The notes under the pieces were generated by a model. That model ran no database searches and was not told the origin of the DNA. It worked only from the letters and a program-made list of their open reading frames with translations. From Limisphaerales bacterium (GTDB taxonomy: Bacteria > Verrucomicrobiota > Verrucomicrobiia > Limisphaerales > SXTU01), in NCBI GenBank assembly GCA_009773355.1, contig WRPG01000086.1, positions 1 to 34,762 on the forward strand: a stretch of 34,762 nt of DNA. Direction: 5' to 3'. A program made the translations under genes and the position numbers. Positions 7,348 to 14,449 of the stretch are shown piece by piece. Each line of letters begins with the position of its first letter. Positions within the stretch are counted from its first letter, which is position 1.

Positions 7348-9294
7348 ATGCCCACCGAAGCCGAGTTTCTCGCCGATGTCGCCACGCCGCGCTGGATCAA
7401 GGACGTGCTCCGTTTCCTGCCGGTGAAGTCGCAGTTCATCCTGTCCGGCAACATCCGTGACCGCTACCCGTTCCTGCTCGAAGCCGCCCAGACCGCGAAG
7501 CCCGCCGTGCCCGCTGCCGATGGCCAGCCCGAGCAGCCCGCCGTCCCGGCGCAGCCGCCCAAATACGCCCCGCTCGCGCTCAATGCCAGCGTCACCGAGG
7601 CGCTCAAGCTGCGCGGCTACCAGTTCTTCCTGGAGTTCAACGCGGTCGAGGGCTTCGGCGTCCTCACGCCGCGCGGCGAGTTCGCGGACGTGACGCGCAA
7701 GTTCTTCGCGGACACGTTCAAGCTCTCCTTCGACAACACGGGCCGCGCCAAGTGCAGCCTGCCCAAGGCGCTGGAGACGCTCGACCGCGTCGTCGCGCAC
7801 AAGGAGCATTTCATCGCCGTCTTCCTCGACTTCGCCTCGCGCTACGTGAAGCGCGTGGACTCGCTCGACGGCGGCGAGCATGAGTTTTTTAGCAAGGCGC
7901 TGGTGCAGTGCCACGGCGCGCAGCCGCACATCACCGCGACGAACTCGCTCGCGCAGTTCAACTCCGTCTTCTGGCTGTGCGACAAGGAGAACGACCTGCC
8001 CGACTGGCTCGTGCTCAACAACCCGCGCCTCCGCGCCGTGACCATCCCGCGCCCGGACCACATCATCCGCCGCGCGCTCATCACCCAGATCACGCCGAGC
8101 CTGCCCGGCTTCATCGAGGCCGAGGAGAAGCGCCGCGAGGATTTGCACGACGTGTTCGTCGAGCAGACGGAGGGTATGGTGCTCACCGATGTCATCGCCA
8201 TCACGCAGCTTTGCCGGCGCGAGCAGCTCAAGTTCGACGACATCGGCGAAGCTGTGCGCCGCTACAAGCTCGGCGTCACGGAAGACCCGTGGAAGCGGCT
8301 CGACCGGAAGAAAATCGCGAACGCGGGCGACTTCATCCGCCGCCGCGTGAAGGGCCAGCAGGCCGCCGTCACCAAGGCGCTCGACATCATCAAGCGCGCC
8401 GTCACCGGCCTGAGCGGCTCGCAAGGTTCGCGCGCCGGCGGCAAGCCGCGCGGCGTGATGTTCCTCGCCGGCCCCACCGGCACGGGCAAGACCGAGCTGG
8501 CCAAGACGCTCACCGAGCTGCTCTTCGGCGACGAGCGCGCCTACATCCGCTTCGACATGTCGGAGTTCTCCGCCGAGCACGCGGACCAGCGGCTCATCGG
8601 CGCGCCGCCCGGCTACATCGGCTCGGACATGGGCGGCGAGCTGACGAACGCGATCCGCGAGAAGCCCTTTTCCGTCGTGCTCTTCGATGAGATTGAGAAG
8701 GCCCACCCGCGCATCCTCGACAAGTTCCTTCAGATTCTCGACGACGGCGTGCTCACCAGCGGGCGCGGCGAGCGCGTCTATTTCAGCGAGGCGGTCATCG
8801 TCTTCACGTCGAACCTCGGCATCTACAAACACGACGACGAGGGCCGGCGCGTGCTCAACGTTCAGCCCGACGAGCCTTACGAGCAGGTCGAGTCGAAGGT
8901 GCGCGGCGAGATCGCCAATTACTTCAAGCTCCAGCTCAACCGGCCGGAAATCCTCAACCGCATCGGCGAGAACATCGTCGTCTTCGACTTCATCCGGCCC
9001 GAGGTGGCCGCGCAAATCTTCGACAAGATGGTCGCCGGCATCCTGGACCGCCTCGCGGACAAGCAGCGCATCAAGGTGACACTGCCCGACGCGGTGAAGG
9101 ACACGCTCCGCGAGCACTGCCTGCGCGACCTGAGCAACGGCGGCCGCGGCGTGGGCAACCAGCTCGAAGCCTGGCTCATCAACCCGCTGGCCCGCGCGCT
9201 CTTCGATGCCGACGTGGGCGAGGGCGGCAGCGTGACCATCACCCAACTTGCGCTCACCGACGGCGTGCCGACGGTGCGGCTGGAGGCGAAGTAA
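7348..9294 (+). CDS. ClpB/ClpA-type AAA+ protein with degenerate N-terminal ATPase domain (648 aa)
   Basis: The C-terminal half is a complete Clp-family AAA+ module of the second-domain type: Walker A GPTGTGKT at 375-382, pore loop GYIG at 422-425 within GAPPGYIG, Walker B VVLFDEIEKAH with D447/E448, a sensor-1-like SNLG near 490, and the C-terminal small domain. This type threads or remodels proteins using ATP. The N-terminal half (about 20-300) looks like a second AAA fold that has lost Walker A; a remnant Walker B-like strand IAVFLDFASRY is near residue 155, and an Ala/Pro loop interrupts it near 50-70. No Clp N-domain and no ClpP-binding IGF loop were seen, so it is probably not a protease component. 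The start ATG 7348 follows a repeat-filled gap of 104 bp after the FHA gene. It is an internal gene of the kinase module. Confidence 0.88.
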   Translation: MPTEAEFLADVATPRWIKDVLRFLPVKSQFILSGNIRDRYPFLLEAAQTAKPAVPAADGQPEQPAVPAQPPKYAPLALNASVTEALKLRGYQFFLEFNAVEGFGVLTPRGEFADVTRKFFADTFKLSFDNTGRAKCSLPKALETLDRVVAHKEHFIAVFLDFASRYVKRVDSLDGGEHEFFSKALVQCHGAQPHITATNSLAQFNSVFWLCDKENDLPDWLVLNNPRLRAVTIPRPDHIIRRALITQITPSLPGFIEAEEKRREDLHDVFVEQTEGMVLTDVIAITQLCRREQLKFDDIGEAVRRYKLGVTEDPWKRLDRKKIANAGDFIRRRVKGQQAAVTKALDIIKRAVTGLSGSQGSRAGGKPRGVMFLAGPTGTGKTELAKTLTELLFGDERAYIRFDMSEFSAEHADQRLIGAPPGYIGSDMGGELTNAIREKPFSVVLFDEIEKAHPRILDKFLQILDDGVLTSGRGERVYFSEAVIVFTSNLGIYKHDDEGRRVLNVQPDEPYEQVESKVRGEIANYFKLQLNRPEILNRIGENIVVFDFIRPEVAAQIFDKMVAGILDRLADKQRIKVTLPDAVKDTLREHCLRDLSNGGRGVGNQLEAWLINPLARALFDADVGEGGSVTITQLALTDGVPTVRLEAK

Positions 9295-9298
9295 CCGT

Positions 9299-9383
9299 GG
9301 TAGGGCGGGGTGTCCTCACCCCGCCGTCGGCCACCCGCAAGCCCTGGTTATTCGGCGGCGCGGTGAGGGCACCGCGCCCTACC
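9299..9383. repeat. Two-hairpin palindromic element, family 2 (copy a)
   Basis: Terminal inverted repeats GGTAGGGC (9299-9306) and GCCCTACC (9376-9383) enclose two hairpins, GGCGGGGTG/CACCCCGCC (9304-9312 with 9317-9325) and GGCGCGGTG/CACCGCGCC (9357-9365 with 9370-9378). A second element with the same ends and design is nested in the palindrome at 27225-27400. It starts 5 bp after the stop of the AAA+ gene. Confidence 0.75.
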
Positions 9384-9448
9384 ATGCCTACGGTGGAATT
9401 CGGACTCGCCGTGCCTGCCGGCCTTCCGCATACTGACGCCACAAGCCT

Positions 9449-11023
9449 ATGAGTGGACCCAAGTGCGTGGTGGTTGCGCCGATTGCTCCCGCTCTCATTC
9501 CCATCGCTCTGCTCATCGGCGTCGGCGCGCTGGGCGCGGTGGCGCTCGCCAATCTCGCCAGCCACTATCTCGAACAGCGCCGCCTGCTGGAGACATTCCG
9601 TCAGCAGCGTGAGTATCTCGACGGCCTGCTCACCCGGATGCGCGGGCTGGGCATCGAGACGGACGCGTTGCAATCCACCGTGGACGTCATCATGCACCGG
9701 GCCGACGACCTCGCGAAGGAGGGCAAGGCCGATGCCGCTGTCGCGCTGGTGGCCAGCGAGATTGCCGGGATAGACAACCAGCGCCGCGCCGCCGAGGACC
9801 GCTTGGAGCGCCGCGTCGCCGACCTGCAACGCCGTTTCCACACCCTGCCCACGCGCGCGGTGGAGTTGCGTCGCAATGCCGAGCGCATCGAGACGTTCGC
9901 CAAGTCCGCCATCCCCGGCGACTGGCCCGCCGTCGAGCGCGAGCGGCTGCTGGCCCGCGCCCGCGAAGCCCGGGCAAGCGTGTCTGCGCCGCCGCCGCTG
10001 GCTGCGGACTTGAGTGCGTCGGGCGTTGAGCAGCTTGAGGCCGCCGAAAGCCAGCTCGCCGCTGCCGAGCGCTCGCTGGCCGCGCTGCAATGCGCGTTGG
10101 AGGATGAGATCAACGCCACGCAGAAGCGCCTGATGGCTGACAAGCTCGGCCTTGGATCGGCCCGCACTGTCACGCTCGCGGAGTTCCTCGCGAAAAACCC
10201 GAGGCCGGTCGCGGCAGCGGCGGAGGCTGACGAGGACCGCGTGTTGCAGAAACTCGACGGACTGCTCGCAAAGATGGCCGTGTTGCAGGACACCGGTGGC
10301 TGGGCGGACCTCATGCGCCGCGTCGAAACCGTCCGCGCGGAGGAGGACATGTCACGCCGCCGCACGCTCTACGAAAGCCTCGTGCTCGAAGCCAGTCGCC
10401 GCCTCAAGGATCTGCGCGCCATCGAGCAGTGGCTGGCCGAGGTGGATGCGTTACTCGCGGAGTCCGCGCCCTATGCCGGGACCGCCGTGGACGCGGTGGT
10501 CGCGGAGCTACGTGAGGTCCGCCGCGCCGGACGCATCACCGCGCTGGAACCCTGGAAGCAGCGCCTTGCCGAAACTCAGCAGCGCGAACTTGCCCGGCTG
10601 GAGCGCGAGCGCAAGCGCCGGGCGATTCTCGAATCGCTCACCGAGCTGGGCTACGAGACGAACGAGGGCATGGAGACGGCGCTGGTGCAGGCCGGCAAAC
10701 TGGTTGTCCGCAAGCCCGGCGAGTCCGACTACGCCGTCGAGGTCGTCGCCAACAACGACTTGTCCATGCTCCAGACCGCGATGGTGCGCTACGCCGACTC
10801 GGAGGAGATGACCGAGCAGCAACGTCTCCGCGACCATGAGCGCGAGGAGGAATGGTGCGCCGACCACGCGCGCATCCGCGAGAAGATGGCCGCGCGCGGC
10901 CTCAGCGCGAAGTTCAAGATGCAGATGCCCGCTGGCAGCCATCCCGTCCGCGTGGTGAAGCGGGACCAGGCGGCTCCGGCGGCGCGGGCGAAGGCGAAGC
11001 CGGGACTCAAGCAAGGCGCATGA
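9449..11023 (+). CDS. Membrane-anchored coiled-coil protein (524 aa), unknown function
   Basis: The protein opens with MSGPKCVVV and one hydrophobic segment (about residues 10-34, rich in Ile, Leu, Gly and Ala) that should act as a membrane anchor. A long helical, heptad-rich region follows (about 38-410, many Arg/Glu/Ala/Leu runs such as RRAAEDRLERRVADLQRRF). The C-terminal ~100 residues are different: an alpha/beta segment beginning ESLTELGYETNEGMETALV, then VVRKPGESDYAVEVV, and a basic Ala/Lys tail. I do not recognise a named family. It ends in an ATGA overlap with the small frame at 11020 and lies between the AAA+ and kinase genes, so it is likely a scaffold or effector of that module. 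No catalytic motif is evident. Confidence 0.75.
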   Translation: MSGPKCVVVAPIAPALIPIALLIGVGALGAVALANLASHYLEQRRLLETFRQQREYLDGLLTRMRGLGIETDALQSTVDVIMHRADDLAKEGKADAAVALVASEIAGIDNQRRAAEDRLERRVADLQRRFHTLPTRAVELRRNAERIETFAKSAIPGDWPAVERERLLARAREARASVSAPPPLAADLSASGVEQLEAAESQLAAAERSLAALQCALEDEINATQKRLMADKLGLGSARTVTLAEFLAKNPRPVAAAAEADEDRVLQKLDGLLAKMAVLQDTGGWADLMRRVETVRAEEDMSRRRTLYESLVLEASRRLKDLRAIEQWLAEVDALLAESAPYAGTAVDAVVAELREVRRAGRITALEPWKQRLAETQQRELARLERERKRRAILESLTELGYETNEGMETALVQAGKLVVRKPGESDYAVEVVANNDLSMLQTAMVRYADSEEMTEQQRLRDHEREEEWCADHARIREKMAARGLSAKFKMQMPAGSHPVRVVKRDQAAPAARAKAKPGLKQGA

Positions 11024-11226
11024 GCAAGGAGCAGCGCCAGCCACTTCAAGTGCAGCGGGAAGTCCGCGACGTCTTGGACTGCGGCGGGCAGCGAAGCGCC
11101 ACGCCGCTTTTCAGTCCCGCGAAGCGGTTGGTGGATCGTGAGACGTTCCGCTCCGCGGGAAGCCAAAGCGGTGTCGCCGCTGCGCTCTGCCACCGCAGTC
11201 CAAGACGCGCCTGCCCTGTCGCGTGA
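11020..11226 (+). CDS. Small bridging ORF (68 aa), mostly repeat-derived, doubtful gene
   Basis: An open frame begins at ATG 11020, overlapping the coiled-coil stop as ATGA, and ends at TGA 11224-11226, overlapping the kinase GTG as GTGA. Only the first ~16 residues (MSKEQRQPLQVQREVR) come from unique sequence; the rest reads through a 138-bp palindromic element whose length is a multiple of three. It could be a translation bridge that couples the kinase to the upstream gene, the remnant of an older gene start, or chance. No domain is visible. Confidence 0.3.
   Translation: MSKEQRQPLQVQREVRDVLDCGGQRSATPLFSPAKRLVDRETFRSAGSQSGVAAALCHRSPRRACPVA
11070..11207. repeat. MITE-like 138-bp palindrome (coiled-coil/kinase junction)
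   Basis: The element starts CGTCTTGGACTGCGG and ends with its near reverse complement CCGCAGTCCAAGACG; similarity continues inward along almost the whole length (for example CGCCACGCCGCTTTTC against GGCGACACCGCTTTGG on the other strand). No transposase is encoded, so it is a non-autonomous palindromic repeat. I recall similar sequence and its conceptual peptide (VLDCGG.RSATPL) from verrucomicrobial genomes, which I cannot check here. Confidence 0.75.
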
Positions 11227-13739
11227 ACTCCGCCCAGACCATCATTGAGCCGAACGCTCCGGGCGCGTCCGCCTCGGTGCCGACGATCATCGAGTCGGCC
11301 CCGTCGTTCACCGGGCTGCCCAAGCCGCTCACATCGCGCGGCCAGCCGGCGGACGGGGCGGCCTCGTTCGCGCTCACGCCGGGCGCGATGTTCCGCGAGT
11401 GGCAGTTGTCGCGGCCCATCCAGGTGACCTCCGCCGAGGCGGATCTCTGGATGCTCACGCACCCGCGCACGCAGGAGCCGGCCGTGCTGAAGCTCTTCCG
11501 CTACGGCATCCGGCCCAAGGCGGAGATTCAGGCGGCCGTGCGGCGGCTCAAGTATTCCTCCGTCGTCACCGTGCTGGCTACGGGCGAGGTGGACGGGCGG
11601 CATTTCGAGGTGCAGGAGTTCATCCGCTGCGGCTCGCTCGCGCAGCTTTTCCCCGCTGGTCCCGCGCCGCAGGAAGGCTTGCGCGCCGTGCTGTCCGAAC
11701 TGGCCCGCTCGCTTGCCGATGTCCACGCCGCCGACATCATCCACCGTGACCTCAAGCCCGCCAACGTCCTCGTCCGGTCCCGCGACCCGCTCGACATCGT
11801 GCTCGCGGACTTCGGCATCTCCAGCCTCTCCGACCTTTCGCTGCACTTCAGCAACGCCAACCGCACCGCCGCCTACGCCGCGCCCGAAGCGATGACCGGC
11901 GTGGTCGCGCGCGCGAGCGACTGGTGGAGCATCGGCGTGATGCTGCTGGAGCTGCTGACCGGCAAGCACCCCTTCGCCGGACTCGACGAGCGCACGGTCA
12001 ACTTCGTCCTCGTCACGCGGGGCGTCGAAGTTCCGGCGGACCTGCCGCCCGACTGGTCGTTGCTCATCCGTGGCCTGCTTACGCGCGACCACGCGAAACG
12101 CTGGGGTCTCGCGCAGGTCGAGGCGTGGCTCTCAGGCAAGCGCGACCTGCCCGTCCACTACGGCCTCGAAGCTGGCGGCGAGGCCTCCATCCGCAAGGAG
12201 CCTTACAAGTTCGCCGGGCGCGACTACCGCGACCCGGCGGAACTGGCCGTCGCGCTGGTGGAAAACTGGGACGACGCCACGCGCCGGCTCACGCGCGGTT
12301 CCATCGCCGACTGGGTGAAGAACGTCCTGCGCGACGCCGACCTCGGCGCGCGCCTCGACGACATTACCGCTGACCGCAAGCTTGACGAGGACCAGAAGCT
12401 CGCCGCCGCGTTGCTGGCGATGGACCCGACGCTGCCGCTCGTGCTGCGCGGCACGGTCATCACGCCCGACTGGCTCGCGGTGAACGCCGCCGTCCAGCAC
12501 CTGCCCGCGCTCCGCCTCTCGCAGCCCGGCGCGGTGCCGGACTCGAAGGACACCAGTGGCGACGACATTGACCTGCTGCGCCGCGCGATTGAGCTGGTGC
12601 GCGCCGAGCAGCACGCCAGCCCGATGCAGTTCGAGCGCCGGCTCGGGGTGTCGCGGGAGAAAGCCGAGAAGCTGCTCGATGAGCTGGCCAGCCGGCACAT
12701 CGTCGGCCCGCGCACCGGGGTCGCCGCGCGCGACGTGCTCGTCGGTCGTGAGGAAGGTTTGTCCGTCGCGGTCGGCGTGCTGGAAAGCTCGCTGCCCAAG
12801 TGGGTCGAGGAATTGCGCGGCGACAACTGGCTCTCCAAAGCCGCTGCGCGGCACCGGGGCGCGTGGGAGTTCTTCCGGGCGCAGAAACTGCCGGTCAACC
12901 GCACGCTCGCCGACCAGATGATTCTCAGCCCGCACGAGAACGCGGTCTGGCCGCTGGTCGAGGAGCGCCGCAGCCAGTTCGCCCGCGCGCAGCACAAGGG
13001 ACTGAACGCACTGCTGACGAAAGCAGAGCCGCTCTCCTGGCACGAGGCTGTTGCGCTCGTGACTGCGGAGCCGGCGGGTTTTCAGACGCACGACCAAGTC
13101 ATGTTGGCGGATTCGCTCGCGTGGCTGGACCGGCAGCAGCTCCGTTTCGACCGCGCGCAAGCCGAGCGGCTGATCCTCGCCCGCGACTGGAACGCGCTGC
13201 TCGACGAGTGGCACGATCGCCGCGCGAAGTTCATCGCCGCTGCGCCACCGGTCTTGGAGGCGATGTTGCGGAAGGACGATCCCGAATACCTTGAAGCCAT
13301 CGCGCTCGTCATCGCCGAGGCCACGCACTTCGAGACCGCGCGGCAGGCGTGGCTGAACGAGTCGGCCCGCTGGCAGCAGCGGCTGGAACGGCTCCGCCGC
13401 GAGCTGACCAGCCCGCGCCCGCCGTTCCTCGCCTTCAACATCAGCGCATTGGACACCGAACTGGAGCGGCGACTCGCCCGGCTCCGCGAGGAGCGCGCGC
13501 GGTTGGATGAGCTGCTCAACCGTCAGGAACCCACCTTCCACGAGGCCGAGCCGACCGCCGACGGCATGGCCGCCGCGCAGACCGCCGACACCCGCGAAGG
13601 CGAACTGCTCATGGCCGTGTTCAAGCTGGAGGAGGACTTGGGGAGGATGTTCCAAAGCGCGCGGATGCGGTCGCTGGTGCTGATGGGCCTGGCCGCCCTG
13701 CTGGTCATCATCGCCGCCGGCCTCGCGCTGGCACGCTGA
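11223..13739 (+). CDS. Tail-anchored Ser/Thr protein kinase with FtsK-gamma-like winged helix (838 aa)
   Basis: Residues 1-55 hold a low-complexity leader with two TIIE motifs. The eukaryotic-like kinase domain follows (about 55-310): catalytic Lys90 in VLKLF, HRDLKPANVL from H174, DFG at 196-198, APE at 220-222, with Thr/Ser in the activation segment. The glycine-rich loop is weak. Next, residues 447-507 align with the FtsK gamma winged helix (IELVRAEQHAS, ERRLGVS, VGPRTGVAARDVLV). The region after it is helical and Arg/Glu-rich, and the protein ends with one membrane segment (about 817-836) and a two-residue tail, so the kinase faces the cytosol on a C-terminal anchor. The start GTG 11223 overlaps the stop of the bridging ORF (GTGA). 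It is the last gene of the module; the FHA protein is its likely partner. Confidence 0.9.
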   Translation: MNSAQTIIEPNAPGASASVPTIIESAPSFTGLPKPLTSRGQPADGAASFALTPGAMFREWQLSRPIQVTSAEADLWMLTHPRTQEPAVLKLFRYGIRPKAEIQAAVRRLKYSSVVTVLATGEVDGRHFEVQEFIRCGSLAQLFPAGPAPQEGLRAVLSELARSLADVHAADIIHRDLKPANVLVRSRDPLDIVLADFGISSLSDLSLHFSNANRTAAYAAPEAMTGVVARASDWWSIGVMLLELLTGKHPFAGLDERTVNFVLVTRGVEVPADLPPDWSLLIRGLLTRDHAKRWGLAQVEAWLSGKRDLPVHYGLEAGGEASIRKEPYKFAGRDYRDPAELAVALVENWDDATRRLTRGSIADWVKNVLRDADLGARLDDITADRKLDEDQKLAAALLAMDPTLPLVLRGTVITPDWLAVNAAVQHLPALRLSQPGAVPDSKDTSGDDIDLLRRAIELVRAEQHASPMQFERRLGVSREKAEKLLDELASRHIVGPRTGVAARDVLVGREEGLSVAVGVLESSLPKWVEELRGDNWLSKAAARHRGAWEFFRAQKLPVNRTLADQMILSPHENAVWPLVEERRSQFARAQHKGLNALLTKAEPLSWHEAVALVTAEPAGFQTHDQVMLADSLAWLDRQQLRFDRAQAERLILARDWNALLDEWHDRRAKFIAAAPPVLEAMLRKDDPEYLEAIALVIAEATHFETARQAWLNESARWQQRLERLRRELTSPRPPFLAFNISALDTELERRLARLREERARLDELLNRQEPTFHEAEPTADGMAAAQTADTREGELLMAVFKLEEDLGRMFQSARMRSLVLMGLAALLVIIAAGLALAR

Positions 13740-13758
13740 CGTGACAGCGGAGGGCAGC

Positions 13759-14406
13759 TCAACGCCCGCCTTCATTCGGCTTCCCGGAGTCACGGAAAAG
13801 GAACCGATGGATCGCCCACCACAGCAACGGCGGCAGCCCCATGCTCACGAGCAGAGCCAGCTTCGGATGCTCCCCACCCGCATGGCCGATGGCCGCATAG
13901 GTGAAGCCCAGCGGCACCGAGCCGCAGGCCAGCGCAAGGAAGAAGACTGCCGGCGACATGCGGGTCAGCCCCGCCATGCACGCGATGACTTCGGGAAACA
14001 GCGGCAGCCAGCGCGACAGCACCACCAGCCACGCGCCCCAGCGTTGGAAAAGCGCCTCGCCCCTGGTCAGGTCCGCTTCGTCAACCAATCGAAGTGCCGC
14101 CCGGCGTCCCAGCGCGCGGCACAGCCCGTAAGCCACCGCGCCGGAGAGGAACGAGCCGCCGGCGCTGACCAGTCCGCCCAGCACCGGCCCGTAGGTGAAT
14201 CCCAACGCTGCCATCACCGCCGTGCCCGGCACTGGCAGGAACAGGTCGGCCACCAGCAGCAGCATGCCTGCGAGCCAGGCCCACTGCCCGAAGCCGCGCA
14301 GCCACGCCACCGCGCCCTCCGGGGTGAACAGCTTCGCGTCACCCCAGAGGAGAAACGGCACGGCCAGCACCAGAGCCAGCCCGAGAAATATCCAGACCAG
14401 TCGCAT
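13759..14406 (-). CDS. TVP38/TMEM64 (DedA/SNARE-associated-like) membrane protein (215 aa)
   Basis: This is a polytopic inner-membrane protein with about five hydrophobic stretches. It carries family hallmarks of the VTT/SNARE-associated fold: FLPVPGTAVMAALGFTYGPVLGG (shown in parts: FLPVPGTAV, GFTYGPVLGG) and RWLPLFPEVIACMAGLTRM, with the membrane-re-entrant Pro and Arg residues. Family members are tied to lipid scrambling or envelope homeostasis; a specific substrate cannot be read from sequence. ATG 14406 is chosen because it directly begins the first membrane helix (MRLVWIFLGLAL); the longer frame from 14514 adds an Arg/Ser-rich leader. It is convergent with the kinase gene, 19 bp apart, with no obvious terminator between. 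Confidence 0.82.
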   Translation of the reverse strand: MRLVWIFLGLALVLAVPFLLWGDAKLFTPEGAVAWLRGFGQWAWLAGMLLLVADLFLPVPGTAVMAALGFTYGPVLGGLVSAGGSFLSGAVAYGLCRALGRRAALRLVDEADLTRGEALFQRWGAWLVVLSRWLPLFPEVIACMAGLTRMSPAVFFLALACGSVPLGFTYAAIGHAGGEHPKLALLVSMGLPPLLWWAIHRFLFRDSGKPNEGGR

Positions 14407-14449
14407 GAAGGAATGCTGGAGCGTTGGCGGCCATGTTGAAGCGCTTGAA

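Noticed and set aside
7288-9246. A 652-codon open frame on the minus strand
   Set aside because: It lies antisense to the AAA+ gene, whose motifs are unambiguous; its translation is rich in Arg, Ala, His and Val without motifs, as expected for antisense frames in GC-rich DNA.
12132-13793. A 553-codon minus-strand frame
   Set aside because: Antisense to the kinase C-terminal half, with low-complexity translation.
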